Shown: positions 35,895-48,900 of the stretch, in pieces
Layout: the number at the start of each line of letters is the position of its first letter
How positions within the stretch are numbered: position 1 is the stretch's first letter
Assembly (NCBI GenBank): GCA_002914805.1
Contig: JXTB01000177.1
Coordinates: 687,042 to 751,041 of the forward strand
Source of the DNA: Parasponia andersonii
Lineage: Eukaryota; Streptophyta; Magnoliopsida; Rosales; Cannabaceae
Length of the DNA stretch: 64,000 nt
Direction of reading: 5' to 3'
The notes under the pieces: generated by a model
Told to the model about the DNA's origin: nothing
The model's database searches: none
What the model saw: the letters and a program-made list of their open reading frames with translations, nothing else
Made by a program: the position numbers and the translations under genes

Positions 35895-37404
35895 GCAACA
35901 AAAACAAATATTAATTAAGTATTATGCAAAAAGTTGATAGATTGCAAATTTCTTACCACTTTTAACAATTAGCAGGTCCAAATATAGATTTACATGTTTA
36001 TCACAAATACTAGTCAATTTTATTAGCACAAAATCTTAGCTAATCTAAATAATTCCCACTAGAGTACAAACCAACACCTCCACATCTCATTCTTTATAAT
36101 TTCACCCACACAATTATGAGAGTACTCAGTTATAGACAATCTTATTATCCATTGGAAGTGTTGTATATAATTAAATCGAACCTGTATCTTCTCTTTAGCA
36201 AAGAAAACTTTTACCATTCAACTATATCCACACTTTTTTGTTCGTGAGACGCAATGTATGAATCATATTAGAGTAAAGCAAGGCCAAATACTCTTTATCC
36301 ATAAATAAGATCCAGTTTTTAGAATCCTGAAAGGCTATAGTCTATAATAACACTCTTAAAAGTAAATTTTAGCAATAACCCTATAGGTTTCATAAAATTA
36401 CATTTAAATTCCTCGAAATGATAAAATAAAACCCCCTTCCATCTTAATGCACTGCATCCAGCTCCCACAGAGAGGAAAACATTGGCACCAACAAACTATA
36501 GATCTATAATGATAGAAATATTAATAATAATTTTTTTAAAAAAAGGGCAAAAGAAAGTTCATGGAGGCTAGCTCAAGATTGGACTTAGTGATAGAAGTCC
36601 ATAACTACAATGTTTTTAAAATTACTCTTTCTTTTTACTTACATTTTCTCAAAAAAGCAAAGAATAAGATGAACGTGTTCTGGATGATGTTCCGTAACTG
36701 CAATGTCAAAAGTCTTATTATTGAACTTTTCATTATACTTTTTATAGTTAAGTGCACCCGATCATAAATTATATGTTGTATAAACACTCTTATTTCTAGA
36801 CAAAGTAAGTCAAAAGGTACAAAGACAAAGTATCTAATATTTACATTTCTTTTATTATTCAACAAAAAGCCTTACCAGAAAAAACAGAAGAGAAATATAA
36901 AATAACAACAAAATATAATCAAAATTCCTAAAAGTATATCAAACGATAACCCCAATTAGGCTTTTTTTCTCTTCCAACAACTCTAATTAGGCTTTCTTCT
37001 CTTCTCTTCAATTAAAGCAACCCTAATTAGGTGCCCTATAACAGTATTCCTCGTATTTANNNNNNNNNNNNNNTTTTTTTTTTTTTTTTAAAAAAAGTCT
37101 TCCTAGATTTGAAGAGCAAAAACAACCTTACTCATATAACAATTGTTACGATACTTAGAGCACCATCTCTTTTTACAAACCATATGATGGATTGTAAATC
37201 ACGTACTGATTCGATATTGGAAGTAGATATGGATTCTCAAATAGATGCGGTTACTAAAAACATTATACCTGTGACCGCTATAATCACAAAATTTTATATA
37301 TTATTACCTACACTTGAAAAATAATATCTCATAAATAAAACACTAGATAATAAGCCACATAATATTTGTAGAAGAAAAGTTAACATCTCTATGATTTCTA
37401 GGTG
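35895..37404. other. AT-rich intergenic DNA with a small gap
   Basis: No gene recognised. Near 36950-37030 the phrase CTAATTAGG occurs three times. A 14-base N gap lies at 37060-37073. Confidence 0.5.
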
Positions 37405-37968
37405 AGATAATAACAAAAGTATCCCCTGAATTTTGATGAAATGCTTAATATATCCCTTCCATTTTTATAAATTACAAAAATATCTCTTTAATTAGTAAAT
37501 TAATATAAATTTCACCCCTACAGCTTATTAGGTCAAAATTAACAAATAAAATGTTAAAATTACCCTCTCTCTAAACTTATAACAAACAATTTTTTTAAAT
37601 GACTAAGATACCATTACCTAAATATAATTAAATAGCTAAAAAAAATGAAAAAGTTTTTTTGAAAAAAAAAAATTATACAAAACTTTTTTTCACTAAATAT
37701 TCTTATTCTTAGTTATTTTTTTCTTTCATCTACCACTACTTTTTTTCTTCACTAAACACTATTTATTGTTCTTTAAGTAATATTTGTTTTGTCATAAGTT
37801 TCGAAAGAGATAAATTTTGACATATTATTTGTTAATTTTGACCTAATAAGCTATAAGGGTAAAATTTGTAAATTTACTAATTAAAGGAGATATTTTTTTA
37901 ATTTATAAAAACTGAAAGGATATATTGAGCATTTCATCAAAACCCTAGGGATATTTTTGTTATTATCT
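37405..37968. mobile_element. Foldback MITE
   Basis: The left end AGATAATAACAAAAGTATCC is mirrored at the right end GGATATTTTTGTTATTATCT. The arms, about 200 bp each (37405-37610 and 37770-37968), match through CATTTCATCAAAA, TTAGTAAATT, CTAATAAGCTATA and GTTAATTTTGACCTAATAAG-type segments. A partial direct copy of the left arm follows at 37979-38123. No coding. Confidence 0.75.
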
Positions 37969-37978
37969 ATTACTAGGT

Positions 37979-38123
37979 TTATTAGGTCAAAATTAGCAAA
38001 TAAAATGTCAAAATTACCCTCTTTCTAAATTTGTAACAAACAATTTTTTTAAATAACTAAGATACCATTACTAACAATTTTTTTAAAAAAATGTTTTTAT
38101 TATTGTCTATTACTAGGTTTACT
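37979..38123. repeat. Partial direct copy of the neighbouring MITE arm
   Basis: TTATTAGGTCAAAATTAGCA to ACTAAGATACCATTAC repeats about 37522-37620. The end phrase CTATTACTAGGTTTA occurs at both 37967 and 38108, suggesting a segmental duplication. Confidence 0.65.
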
Positions 38124-38860
38124 GAGGCTTCGTTTAGAATTTGGAGTCTTGGAGGAAAAAAAATTGAGGGAAAGGTCATGGACAAAATAAGCAGAACATA
38201 TTTTCCTAAAGTTTTATAGAACTCTAATTTGAAAATTTTCTCTTTCTAATCATTTTATCAAAATCCTTTATACTAAAAAAATAGTATCAAATCTATCTCA
38301 TACTTTGTTTGAAAAATTTTTCTCTTAGTTTTTGTTTGAATCCAAACAAAAGAAAATGGAATCTCTTGAATTTTTTTTTCTTTTCCTCAAAAAATTCAAG
38401 TTCCAAACAAGGCATTAAAGTATGTGAAAAAATGCATAAACAATCAATTTGGTAACTATTAGGCCCCATAAAAGAGAAAAGTCAGTCGTTTGGTGATGCT
38501 AGAGTAACATACCTAACATTTCTATACAAAATACGAAAACTCTCTTCCAACTGTTAAATTAACCCATTTCGAAGATTTTTACAATGTAGTAGAGATTTAC
38601 TTCCATACAATACTACTTTCACTTAAGTCTTTACCCTTGTCAAGGCTTTAATGGTAGCATAACAATTCTTGTACCTACAGAAATCCTTGCATAGAAATTA
38701 TAACTCAAATTTGAAAAGCACTTCAGTAGGATTACAGGTGAAAGTTGGGCGGGTCTTTGGTTTGGGATAGAGAAAAGAGGAAATCGAACCGAAAAAAGTT
38801 CGGAAATGTCAAGTGAAAGTCGGGTCACATTATTGCAAAATGCTTCCAACCTATAATAAG
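38124..38860. other. Intergenic DNA, nothing recognised
   Basis: A 69-codon minus frame at 38640-38849 is the longest and has no recognisable content. Confidence 0.5.
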
Positions 38861-39260
38861 ATAAGAGAAAATGATATAGAAATGATGAATTTGGGTCAAA
38901 ATAACTTTTTGTATATTTTTATATGTTAAAAACTTTTTGATCATGAAAAAACCATTATCTAGGACTTTTTCATGGATAAGAAGTTCTTAATTATAAAAAC
39001 TAACAAAATAAGAGGAAATGACATAGATAGTATTAATTTGGGTCAAAATGACTTTTTTTTTTTTTTTTTTTGCGTTTTTATGTGTCAAGAATTTCTTGGC
39101 TAGGGCAAAACCATTATCTAGGATTTTTTTCATGGTCAAAAAATTCTTGATTATAGGTAAGATATAGTAGACTCCTAAAAATATCATTATTTTTTTAAAA
39201 AAAAAATATGCAAAATAGTCATTTTGGCCCAAGTTAGTCCTACCCGTGTCGTCTTCCCCT
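38861..39260. mobile_element. Foldback element with internal 147-bp duplication
   Basis: The left side (AATTTGGGTCAAAATAACTTTTT) is matched in reverse at the right end (AAAATAGTCATTTTGGCCCAAGTTAG). A unit including AACCATTATCTAGGA(C/T)TTTTTTCATGG occurs twice at a spacing of about 147 bp (from 38861 and 39008). Confidence 0.55.
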
Positions 39261-39779
39261 TCTGTTCCTCAAATAATTGCCAACTTGGCCGGCTTCTGTT
39301 ACCCACAGAGTAAAGGATTGAAACAGCAAAGTGAGTTAACATGAACTCTACTTTAGGACCTGCCAGACTAGAGTTTTCCAGTATTACTTTTGGAAATGCC
39401 CTTTACTTTAGGGTAAAATGAAACTCACGTAACAAGTTCCATCAATCAATTTTAATTTTTCATTATTTGTAGAAGAATTGTTGGTAATTGACACTTTCTA
39501 GTTTCAATGTGACAAATTTTCAACTAGGGAACCGTGCAAATTAGTGTCTACTTTGAGAGGCTAGTGTAGTAGACCGCGGAATTCAAGTATGATAATAATA
39601 CTTTCATTAAAAACAAAAATAAGGGTAGAAAGAAGTATGGTCTCATCCCCTGTCCTACTAAAAGCATCATAAATAAAAATTACAATCATACATGAACTTC
39701 GCAAGTTGGAAAAAGATTATCTAGTCTGCTATCTAACCTGACAATCCTTTCTGGAACATCTATAACTGTTTTGACTAAA

Positions 39780-39875
39780 TTGATTTATAAATTACATTTA
39801 CACACAAGATTAGGTAAGACATTAAAATTTGATTTATAAATTACATTTACACAAGATTAGGTAAGACATTAAAAT
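39780..39875. repeat. 49-bp tandem duplication in CAMTA 3' flank
   Basis: TTGATTTATAAATTACATTT...AAGACATTAAAAT occurs twice back to back (39780-39828 and 39829-39875), differing by a CA indel. It lies just downstream of the CAMTA stop codon and may be in the 3' untranslated region. Confidence 0.9.
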
Positions 39876-39937
39876 CACTGTAGAAACCAGCCCATGTATG
39901 TGCAGGTTGGGCTAATTAGAGTAAACATTGGAGAGCC

Positions 39938-42900
39938 TCACTCAAATGCTATAGACATGAAAGTGTCGTCGTCCAACAACTTATCGATTTCTATCAGGTC
40001 GTCATCAGCATAAGTTGTTTCTTCAGAATCATACATGGCCGTATCCGTCTGACAAGAAGGAAAATAAAAATAAAAAGATGGGTAAAACACCACCGAATTA
40101 GTTCCAACATCAGGTAACAGAGTGATTATTAAATTAGAGACATTACTCGGGTTTTGATTTAAAGTAAAATTTGATTAAAGCAGCAATTTAGAGTAATTGA
40201 CTAATATAATCTGGCACCCCCAGAAACAACAGGGTGACCAATACTCACGTGTAAAATTTCAGCATTCCAAATAAATCACCAATAATCAAAAACAACTTTC
40301 CAAGCAAACCCAAAAAAGAAACAGGGCAGGGGAATTGGCACGGGGACAAGATTTGCTGCATAGTTCCTGGCAAACCAATTCATAATCCAGTATTTTCTTT
40401 TGGAACAGAAACTTTTGCAAAATGAGAAAAAGACAATATACTGCCACTTCCTAAAAGACGCAACTTGTTATCAAGTTTTGTGCGCTTTTAAATAAAAGGT
40501 TCAAAATCAAATCAAATGGCTCTCAGACTATGGAGACAGGAACTATAAAAACTACAACAGTACATGATGAAAATGAGAGAATCACCAATGAAAATCATAA
40601 ATAGAAGAAAAGCTAAAATAAAATAACCAACAATCACAACCCCGTAAGATGTATCATGGATTGCCACTGACACAGGCTAATCTGATATATAAGCTCCCAG
40701 AATCAAGAAAGAAACTAACTGCCAACATTTCATGTTCATAAGAGAGAGCAAAGCAAAATAAATGCTTAATTCTTTTTTTTTTTTTTTTTGATAAGAAACA
40801 GTAATATTATTAAGAAAAAGGAGAGGTACAAAAGGATGATGAGTTATCATCAAAAATTACAGCCAAATGCTTACTTATGTCTTAAACGTGAGTTAAAAGT
40901 GTATATTTTGCTGAGATTTAAAAGTGTGTATATTTGCTTGAAAGGAATATGTAAAAATTTGTGAACAAAATGCAAGTCACATCGAGTATTGCGCACTCTT
41001 TTTCAAAGTAAACAAACCTTTTAGAGTTTTGGACACAGGTGAACAACAATGTTGTGTCTTTCACTATCTAACATGGAAAATGCTTCATAAAAAGAAATGT
41101 CATACAAATCTTAGGTGCTAAAAGAATTAAAATTTAGTTACATTCTGACAAATGACTTCAAGAACCTGGGCAGATCTAATTAATTCTAAAAAGATTCACT
41201 TCATAACATGTAAAACTCAAGGCCGTACCGGATATTAAAAAACTATCTTACTGTGCTAAACAAGATAGATAATTTTCTCATAAAAACAACCATAATTAAG
41301 CCTGGACATTTTGCGGCCTGCAGTGAAGAACATATAAAAATAAAGTGAAGTACTATGTTTACCTTGGTTTCACGGAGCCCTTGAACAACATTTAGCACTC
41401 TGCGATACTGAGCTCGTCCCTCAGGATATTGAACCATAGACTTCACCCTTGTAAGCGCTTTTTGTAACCTTTCCTCTGTTTGTTTCCTTCCCTCCTTAAA
41501 GAAATCATAATCATCTTCTTTTAAGGGCATGCTTGGTAAGTTTGGCTCCTTATTAACTGAATCATGTCGAAATCCCCGCAAACCACTTCCTTTACGCCTC
41601 CAACGCAGTATAACCTTCTCCAGAATCCCTACTGACCAGGTGATTGCTCTATATTGTTTCCTTACCTGGTGTCCTCTAACATGGGCCTTCAAACCATTAG
41701 AGTTAAAGTTAGCATTCTTGTTCATAATGAATACCTCATATGAGGTTGACTTTTCTGTGAAGTTAAAGAAGAATAATTTCCAAGAATGGGAAATACATCT
41801 GCAGTACATAAAGCAAAAGTTTGAACAAACCTGTATCTTAACAATTCTTTGCCGAATTATCAGGAATTCTTTTCTCTTCTTCCAACCACGATACTTCTTC
41901 TGTATTTGTACTGCAGCAGAATGAGCTAGCCCATCACTTGCTCCACCCTTGCTTGACTTGGCGGCTAAAAGTGATAGAGCTCGCTCATCTAACAATCCAT
42001 CATCACCATACTCATTTAACTGTCTCTTCTCAAATGACTGCATCCTGTAAATTTGCGTTATACGATCAGCAGCTTGTGTGGCATTACGGACAGCAGTAAG
42101 TGAATCCTTCAGTGACAATGAATCCGGCATTTCACCGTAAGTCGTAGGTGTTGCTGTCCGTTCTGAAACAGTTTGGATAGCTTTTAATCCGGAAAGTTCA
42201 ACAACACCATCTTCCTTTGAATCATTCACTGACAGGGAAGAGAGGTAGCTTGTCAGGGAAGACTCTGCAAGGAAACCAGAGATTCCTTTGTGTCCATTGG
42301 CAGATGCCAGGTCTGCTGGTGTTTGACCAAGTGGAAATTCTGGAGATGGATCAGTCAGTAACCCAGGAGCTGCTCCAAGAGACACAAGGAATGCAACTGT
42401 CTGCTCTCTGAATTTCACGAGTGAAAAGCAAGAAAGAAGATCAGCTTTAAAAAGATTAACGTCTACGGCAGTACATAAAAATTTAAAAGACATAAAGCCT
42501 ATCAGTCACAGAGGTAACTTTAGGATGCTTTGAAGCAACTTATAATAATTTTTAGCCCCCATGTGCAGAGGACAGTACTAAAGCATAAACTAAAATAGAT
42601 AGGATCAAATGAGAGAATTTTGGGACTATCACCATCAGTCTGTGAAGCAGTTAAAGACAGACACATCAATAAATTTACAAATATTTAAAGAAAAGCATGC
42701 AGAATAAATATGTTTGGTGCGTGCACGCAAACAAGATAAAGTTTAGAGGTCCTTGCCTGCCATAGAATGCTGCCCAATGAAGGGCAGTCCAACCATTAAT
42801 ATCACGGAAATTAATGCTAACTCCTGCAGTGACAATTGGCTTAATGGCCCAATCATAACCAAGAGCAGCTGCTAGATGTAACACACCTTGCCCCTCACCA

Positions 42901-45900
42901 TCTAATATATTTGGTCCTTTACCATCTTCAGTTGCTTTGTGAAGAAGCCATGAGTACAGTCTCTCTTTCATCAGCTTAGTAAGTAGATGCTCTTTCACCT
43001 CATACTGGGAGGAATCCTTCTCATTGTGGTCTACCTGCGAGTAACTTTCATCTTCCTCCTTCAATGATATAATCTTGTATATCAAGTTTTGTTTCTCTGT
43101 AACACTTCCAAAGGTGAAGCTTGTAGGAGTTACAGATCCAAGAAATAGTAATTTCTCAAGTCGTAGGTGAAGAGACAGTTCAATTGTACTTCCATTATAA
43201 ATATCCGTGACTTCTAAATCTTTAGTAGAGCCCAATTTATAATCAAACTCCCTCACTTCACTGCATGCTAATCTGTTGGAACAGGTGACGTAGAATGGAA
43301 CTGGCCCATCCCTGTGTGGAGGAGCATGGCAACAAAGAATCCCATATGCTAAAACCTCTGCAGGCACCTCCAACTCTCCAAACATACAAGACCACCTGTA
43401 TTTTGCTACCTCTTGTTGACTCTTCAAGAATGTTCCAATAATCAAAACCTGTTTAACATTGGAAAAGAATGAGATTTCTGAATAGGATATACAACAATAT
43501 CAATATTATCTACATATATGGTAGGTATGCATGTAGTGTAAGCCTCTAACCCCATCAGAAGGCAACCGGCAGTAATGAAATACGTTGAAACAAATAAACT
43601 TTAAAGACAGGAGTAGCAGTAAAGCAATGTAATGGTGAATTTGAGGGGAGCTAATAGTTAATGTTTCAAGTAAATCCAAAGATGTCTGAAGTAGAAATGA
43701 ATAAAGAAAACTATCCCAAAGTGAATAGCTAAGAGAAATTCAGGACACGGGAGAAATTCAGGAAACATTTTGTGAATTTCAACCTTCATCTAGTTACACA
43801 TGAATGAATGAACTTTCTTCAGGACACATGAGAAATTCAATAACATTTTACTTCTGTTTTAATTTCTCACCAGAATAAATACACTAAATACCTCGGGTTC
43901 TGAGTCTGTGAAAGCCCATTTTGGTGAAAAATCAAGTACGGTGAAGAGCTGGTCCTGAGAAATAGAAGGGCTCAATGACGAATCATCAACCGCATCCCCT
44001 TCAACAGTGCTCCATTGGATACCAGACGAGGACTGCATTTGTAGATCTACCTCCCCTAGTTCCTTGCTGATCCACCGAGAAAAGCTGTCAACTTTTTTCA
44101 AACCCTCCTCCCCATCTAGTAGCTGTTGTCTCAAAGTGAAAGCATAATTTACATTTCCATCCGTAGGTCTATTATTCTCAGACTTATATAGCATCGAAGA
44201 TTGAGATTCTGTATTTGTAAACTGTGCTTGAAGGTTCTGCACGAGTTTCTCATTTTGCTGATCTAGATGAGTATTAAACTGATAAGAAGTAGTCAAATTT
44301 GAATCAGGAGTAATTTTCTCAAACAAAATGTTCTCAAGGTCAAATTGCAAGTCCAAATTTGATGACTGTTCCAACGACCCTTTGGGTAGAGGCAATAAAT
44401 TGTCTCCAAAAGAAATCTGGCAAAACATAGTACATTAGAACACACATCAACAATATTCACGGAAACCAAAAATTCAAAACTACTAAAAAAAAAGGATGCA
44501 ATCATAGTTCATAGAGAAAATGTTATGCATCTACCACATCAGGAATTTTAGCAAACAAAAAGGTACAATTTATTGATTGGTATATCTCTTTCAAGTAATT
44601 TGGAAGTACATAGACAGGAATCAGTCTTCAATATGCTTTAGGAAACCAATTCTCTCGTAAAGAAGTTGGAACAGCTACTACTCAGTATAGTAAATATACN
44701 AATTGTCGACCATTTATTTGGTCCTACAGAACAAGCTATCATAAAAGGCTTTTTGTTTTGATAACCCACAAATCCCCCAAACCCAATTATTGGGCTCAAG
44801 TTCGAAACTGCAGCCCCTGCAGAGCCCTACAAATTTTGGGAAGCATGAAACGTGAGTTTATTCATCAAGTAGGTGGGTCCAAGGAAATAAACCAGTGACA
44901 TTGTGGGAGAAAACTACAGGCCTTATCACTCAACTGGCCCCTCAGGGTTCTTACAGAGACCATTGGAAGATATAGAAAACTGAACCTGTTAAATACCTGC
45001 CAATTAGAGTAGTTTGGCAGAGAATTTTCATGCAACTCTTTGGCAGTTTCCCGAGCTAAGAGTTCGCCTGGTACCACATTTACTGGTTCCTGTGCAACTC
45101 CCATATATGCCAGTTGGCTGGGTGGCGTCGATGCATGAGAAGGTACAGTATTAAAACCTGTTGTGCATTGTTCCAAAATCTCTTCCCAGGATCCCAAACC
45201 AAGTGTGCTTTGGGACCCAACCACAGAAGTAGCAGGATCACTATAACTAGGCCTATCATCATTAAAATGTGGAACATAATTTGCTCCATGAATTGATGAC
45301 TGCCCTTCATGATGGTCTGATAAGATCATCACATAAAAGGTTGTGAGATGGAGCCATTCACGAAAAAGGTAGCAACCCCCTTAAGATAAATAAAAACCAA
45401 AAGAAAAAATTACTTGAATTAGGTTGCACCGAGAAACCAACTTCTAGTTTATTCATCAGTGGTCCATTCCTGATTTGTAGTGGTGGCGACTCGGGAAATG
45501 AGTGAAATCTGGAATTTGCTTGGTGAATATCCCCTGGTAATCAGTTTCCAAGTAAGTTATGCAGAACGGAAAAGTTCAAAAATTCAATCAATCTGAGATA
45601 GGGAAATCATTTTACATTCATCATCAAAATATTTGCAAATATTTCAGAAGTCTCAGAAAATATATTATGGGTCAACTGAAGATGGCAACATAATATTTGT
45701 TATTTATTGTTATTATTTACTGCTGCTACTATCATTATACAATAATTACTAAAACTACCATACTAATAACAATAATCGCCGTAATTATCATAATAAGAAC
45801 AGTTATAATTATAATTACCGTTATTATTAGTGTGATGGCGATGGTTAGGATTATTATCATTACTGTTATCATCTTTTTTAATAAATACTATAATCATCTT

Positions 45901-48900
45901 TAAAATGTGATCTCTGGAAAAAAAAAATCAGAAGTTCAAGATACCAGAATCAGCATCTTCACATAACGATGTCAAACAGCTGCTGTTTGGACTTGTGTAA
46001 TCTGTGCTTCCTGAAGGAGCTTTGTAATGACCTGCGGAAGAACTAGAAGTCTGAGGGCTGCCCTCTCGGAGACTTGATGAAACGTCATCGGTCTCTCTAA
46101 TTCCTCCAACATTTGTCCTATTTCCCTGATGAAAATATACAGAATATACTGTAACTACCATGCTATAAGGATAATGAAAGTATAACAATTCACAGTTGAA
46201 AGTGAGATCCGCAAAGGGTGTAAAACATGTTTTAAAGAAACAAAACTGACAGGGATACACTCTGGTCAGTAAACAACTTGGATCTAACATATGAAACACT
46301 CTAAAACATAATGTCAGACTCACTCATTCTTAGGCATAAATAATCAAATGTCCATGTTAAAATTTCTGCAGTGTTATAATACACCTCTAAAGTGATTTGA
46401 AGTGTTTTTCTGAGTGGGTGGAGTGCGCACTTTTATCATACAAATGAATCAAGTCAAGAATAAGATAAAATAACCTTCTATCAGTCATCTTAAATCAAGA
46501 AATAAATCAAAAAACAGAAATATCAGAGTTCCAGAACAGCAACGAAAGCAGCCGAGTTTTGGTTGATCCCCTTGCTTCAACCCCGGTAATAATAATGTCT
46601 TGCCTTCTGGGCCCAGCCATTTAGACCAGAAGTTTGCAGTTACATCATCTTGAAGGTTTTCTTCTGTGGTTATTGGTTTTTAAGTGATATAAATGTTATT
46701 TATGGATTCAAATGTGACATATTTGAATCAAAGGAAGCAACCAAAACTAAGTTGCTTTCGCTGGTCCCCTTGCTTCAACACAGTACGTCAAGTAGATAAG
46801 AGTTTGACCTAACAATTACAAATTCTGCAAAAATTTTCCAACAGAGTTTGCGAAGAATCAAAACTAATAATATCAGAACAGCAACAAAAGTAACAAGTGA
46901 AATAATTGAAAAGGAGAGAAACTACCTTTACTTCCAAGTAGTGAACGAAGACTATGTGCATCAAGTCCCTGCAACAAACAACATACACAATGAAAATATT
47001 AAGACAGAAACTTAGAGAAAAACAATTATTAAAAGCTTTACAAAGATTATTATTTCATCCACAAAACGTCTAGCTCGGACGCTATGACCAAATATCTGCA
47101 TACACTATTAAAAATGTAGCTATAAAATACTAGGTCGTAAATAGAGTAGAAAGATATTACAAAGGAAAAATAGGCTTAGCTATGTAATTATTTTCTAGAC
47201 TATGAATGAATATTGAGTAATCATTGAGTTTTCTCCTTCTATAGTTCTTCTCTCTTTGAGGTCTTAATCTAATTCTATTGCTTTTCTACCTATTCATTCT
47301 ATTCACCTCTTGCTATTCTACCAATTCTTTTTCTTTTCTCATATCATCCTACATCAAATATATACCATTAAATGCATAAGCAAACCAGCAACATTAACAA
47401 AAGACAGAGTTACATCTCAAAAGGCAAAAAAAAAAAATGAAATTCGTCAATTTTTAGAAGCAAGTCAGCTCACATATGTAAATTTGCTAAATGTATGTAT
47501 TAGTTCTTTAATTTTTTTATTTTTTTTCCCCAGATTATGTCCAACAAGAAACAAAACTAAGACAAGTCACACAATAAAATATTTCAACATCACACGAAAT
47601 CATAGTTATTGGTTTTCTACTTTTTCTTTTTTCTTTCTTTGATATTCCAAAAACTCCCACAATCATTTTGTGAACTCCAGTTCAAATCTAGGTCCTTGGA
47701 GAACCTTACAATATATGGGAAGAAGAAAACTCAAGCATATTGCTAGTTAGGTCCACCTGAAGAATCAAACCCCAAAACAACGTTGGAGTAAACAATGAAC
47801 CTGACGTTTGACCTACACCTCATGTGTTAGCAGTTTTTAGCGATTGTAAAAGAGATCCCTAAAGTTACTCCAAGGACTCAGATACACAAAGCAATAACAC
47901 TTATGTTATGCTCTTTTGTTCATATAAGAAACATAAAATGATTCGTTAATTAATGACAAAAAGAAAAACAGACAGCGGGCGGCATCTATAAAAATAAAGA
48001 AGAAAATATTTATAAATAAATAAACATCTCAAAAAAGACCAAACAACATCGGATGCCCACCAACACTCTTTCAAACAACATCTATCCAGCTCAAGCTAAC
48101 TACAGAAAAAGAATATATTTAAATTTCATATAGGAAGAAGTCATAAACCCAAATGCTCTACTGCACCACATGATTAAGCCCTCGTAAAACACTACTCCCA
48201 TTTTTCTCCAGCCAATGAACCCAAGAAACATGTACCACAAGCCACAACACCCTCCTTTTCTTATAAATGTAGCCATAACAGTTAGTGGAGGACAAGGAAC
48301 CCACAGGATTGGCCATGAGATCTGAAATAACTGCATGATCATTCACGTATTTGCAATGCAGAGGCATTTATTCATATTTTCATTTTTGTTTAATTTGTTT
48401 ATTTGCAGGGGGTGTGCTGGTCATTCATTGACTCATTTTACTGCTACTGATATCTACAGTATGTAGTTATTATGACATTTATCATGCAAGCAGCTCCATG
48501 AAAAGACAAACTCTTCTTAGTTTTTCTTTCCCTTGATTGTAGAAATAAAGAGTTGATTCAAGAAAAATATAGTACGTTATTATTCATAAAACACTTTTTG
48601 GATGCAACAACATTCTAGGATCTTCCAGCCGATCAGACACTTTAAGACGTGAAGCATATGATCATGACATAGTGGAAATAAAGACATGAACTTTCACACC
48701 AAAATTTTAAACCAAATACAATATGTGGAAGCTCAAGCTGATATAGCATGATTTTAAACAAAATTATTTTACAGTCGGACCATATATTTAAAGTACAAAT
48801 CATGTCAGTTAAAATTACGTCATTTCATTGTCATATCAGTTGATGCAAAACTTTGGTGCAAAAACAGGTGTCCCTAGCGTTACTCACCATGAAGTGCTCT

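Noticed and set aside
36561-36865. Overlapping plus and minus frames of 68-76 codons
   Set aside because: AT-rich intergenic DNA with Ile/Phe/Lys-biased translations on both strands and no motif.
41529-41924. 131-codon plus-strand open frame
   Set aside because: It lies opposite CAMTA coding exons; the minus strand here encodes clear IQ-motif protein, so this is a shadow frame.
45697-45903. 68-codon Ile/Thr-rich plus-strand frame resembling a membrane peptide
   Set aside because: It is a simple ATT/ATA-type low-complexity stretch inside a CAMTA intron.
48100-48367. Two overlapping minus frames of 69-80 codons with many Trp
   Set aside because: They are inside a CAMTA intron, no domain is recognisable, and the two frames compete for the same DNA.
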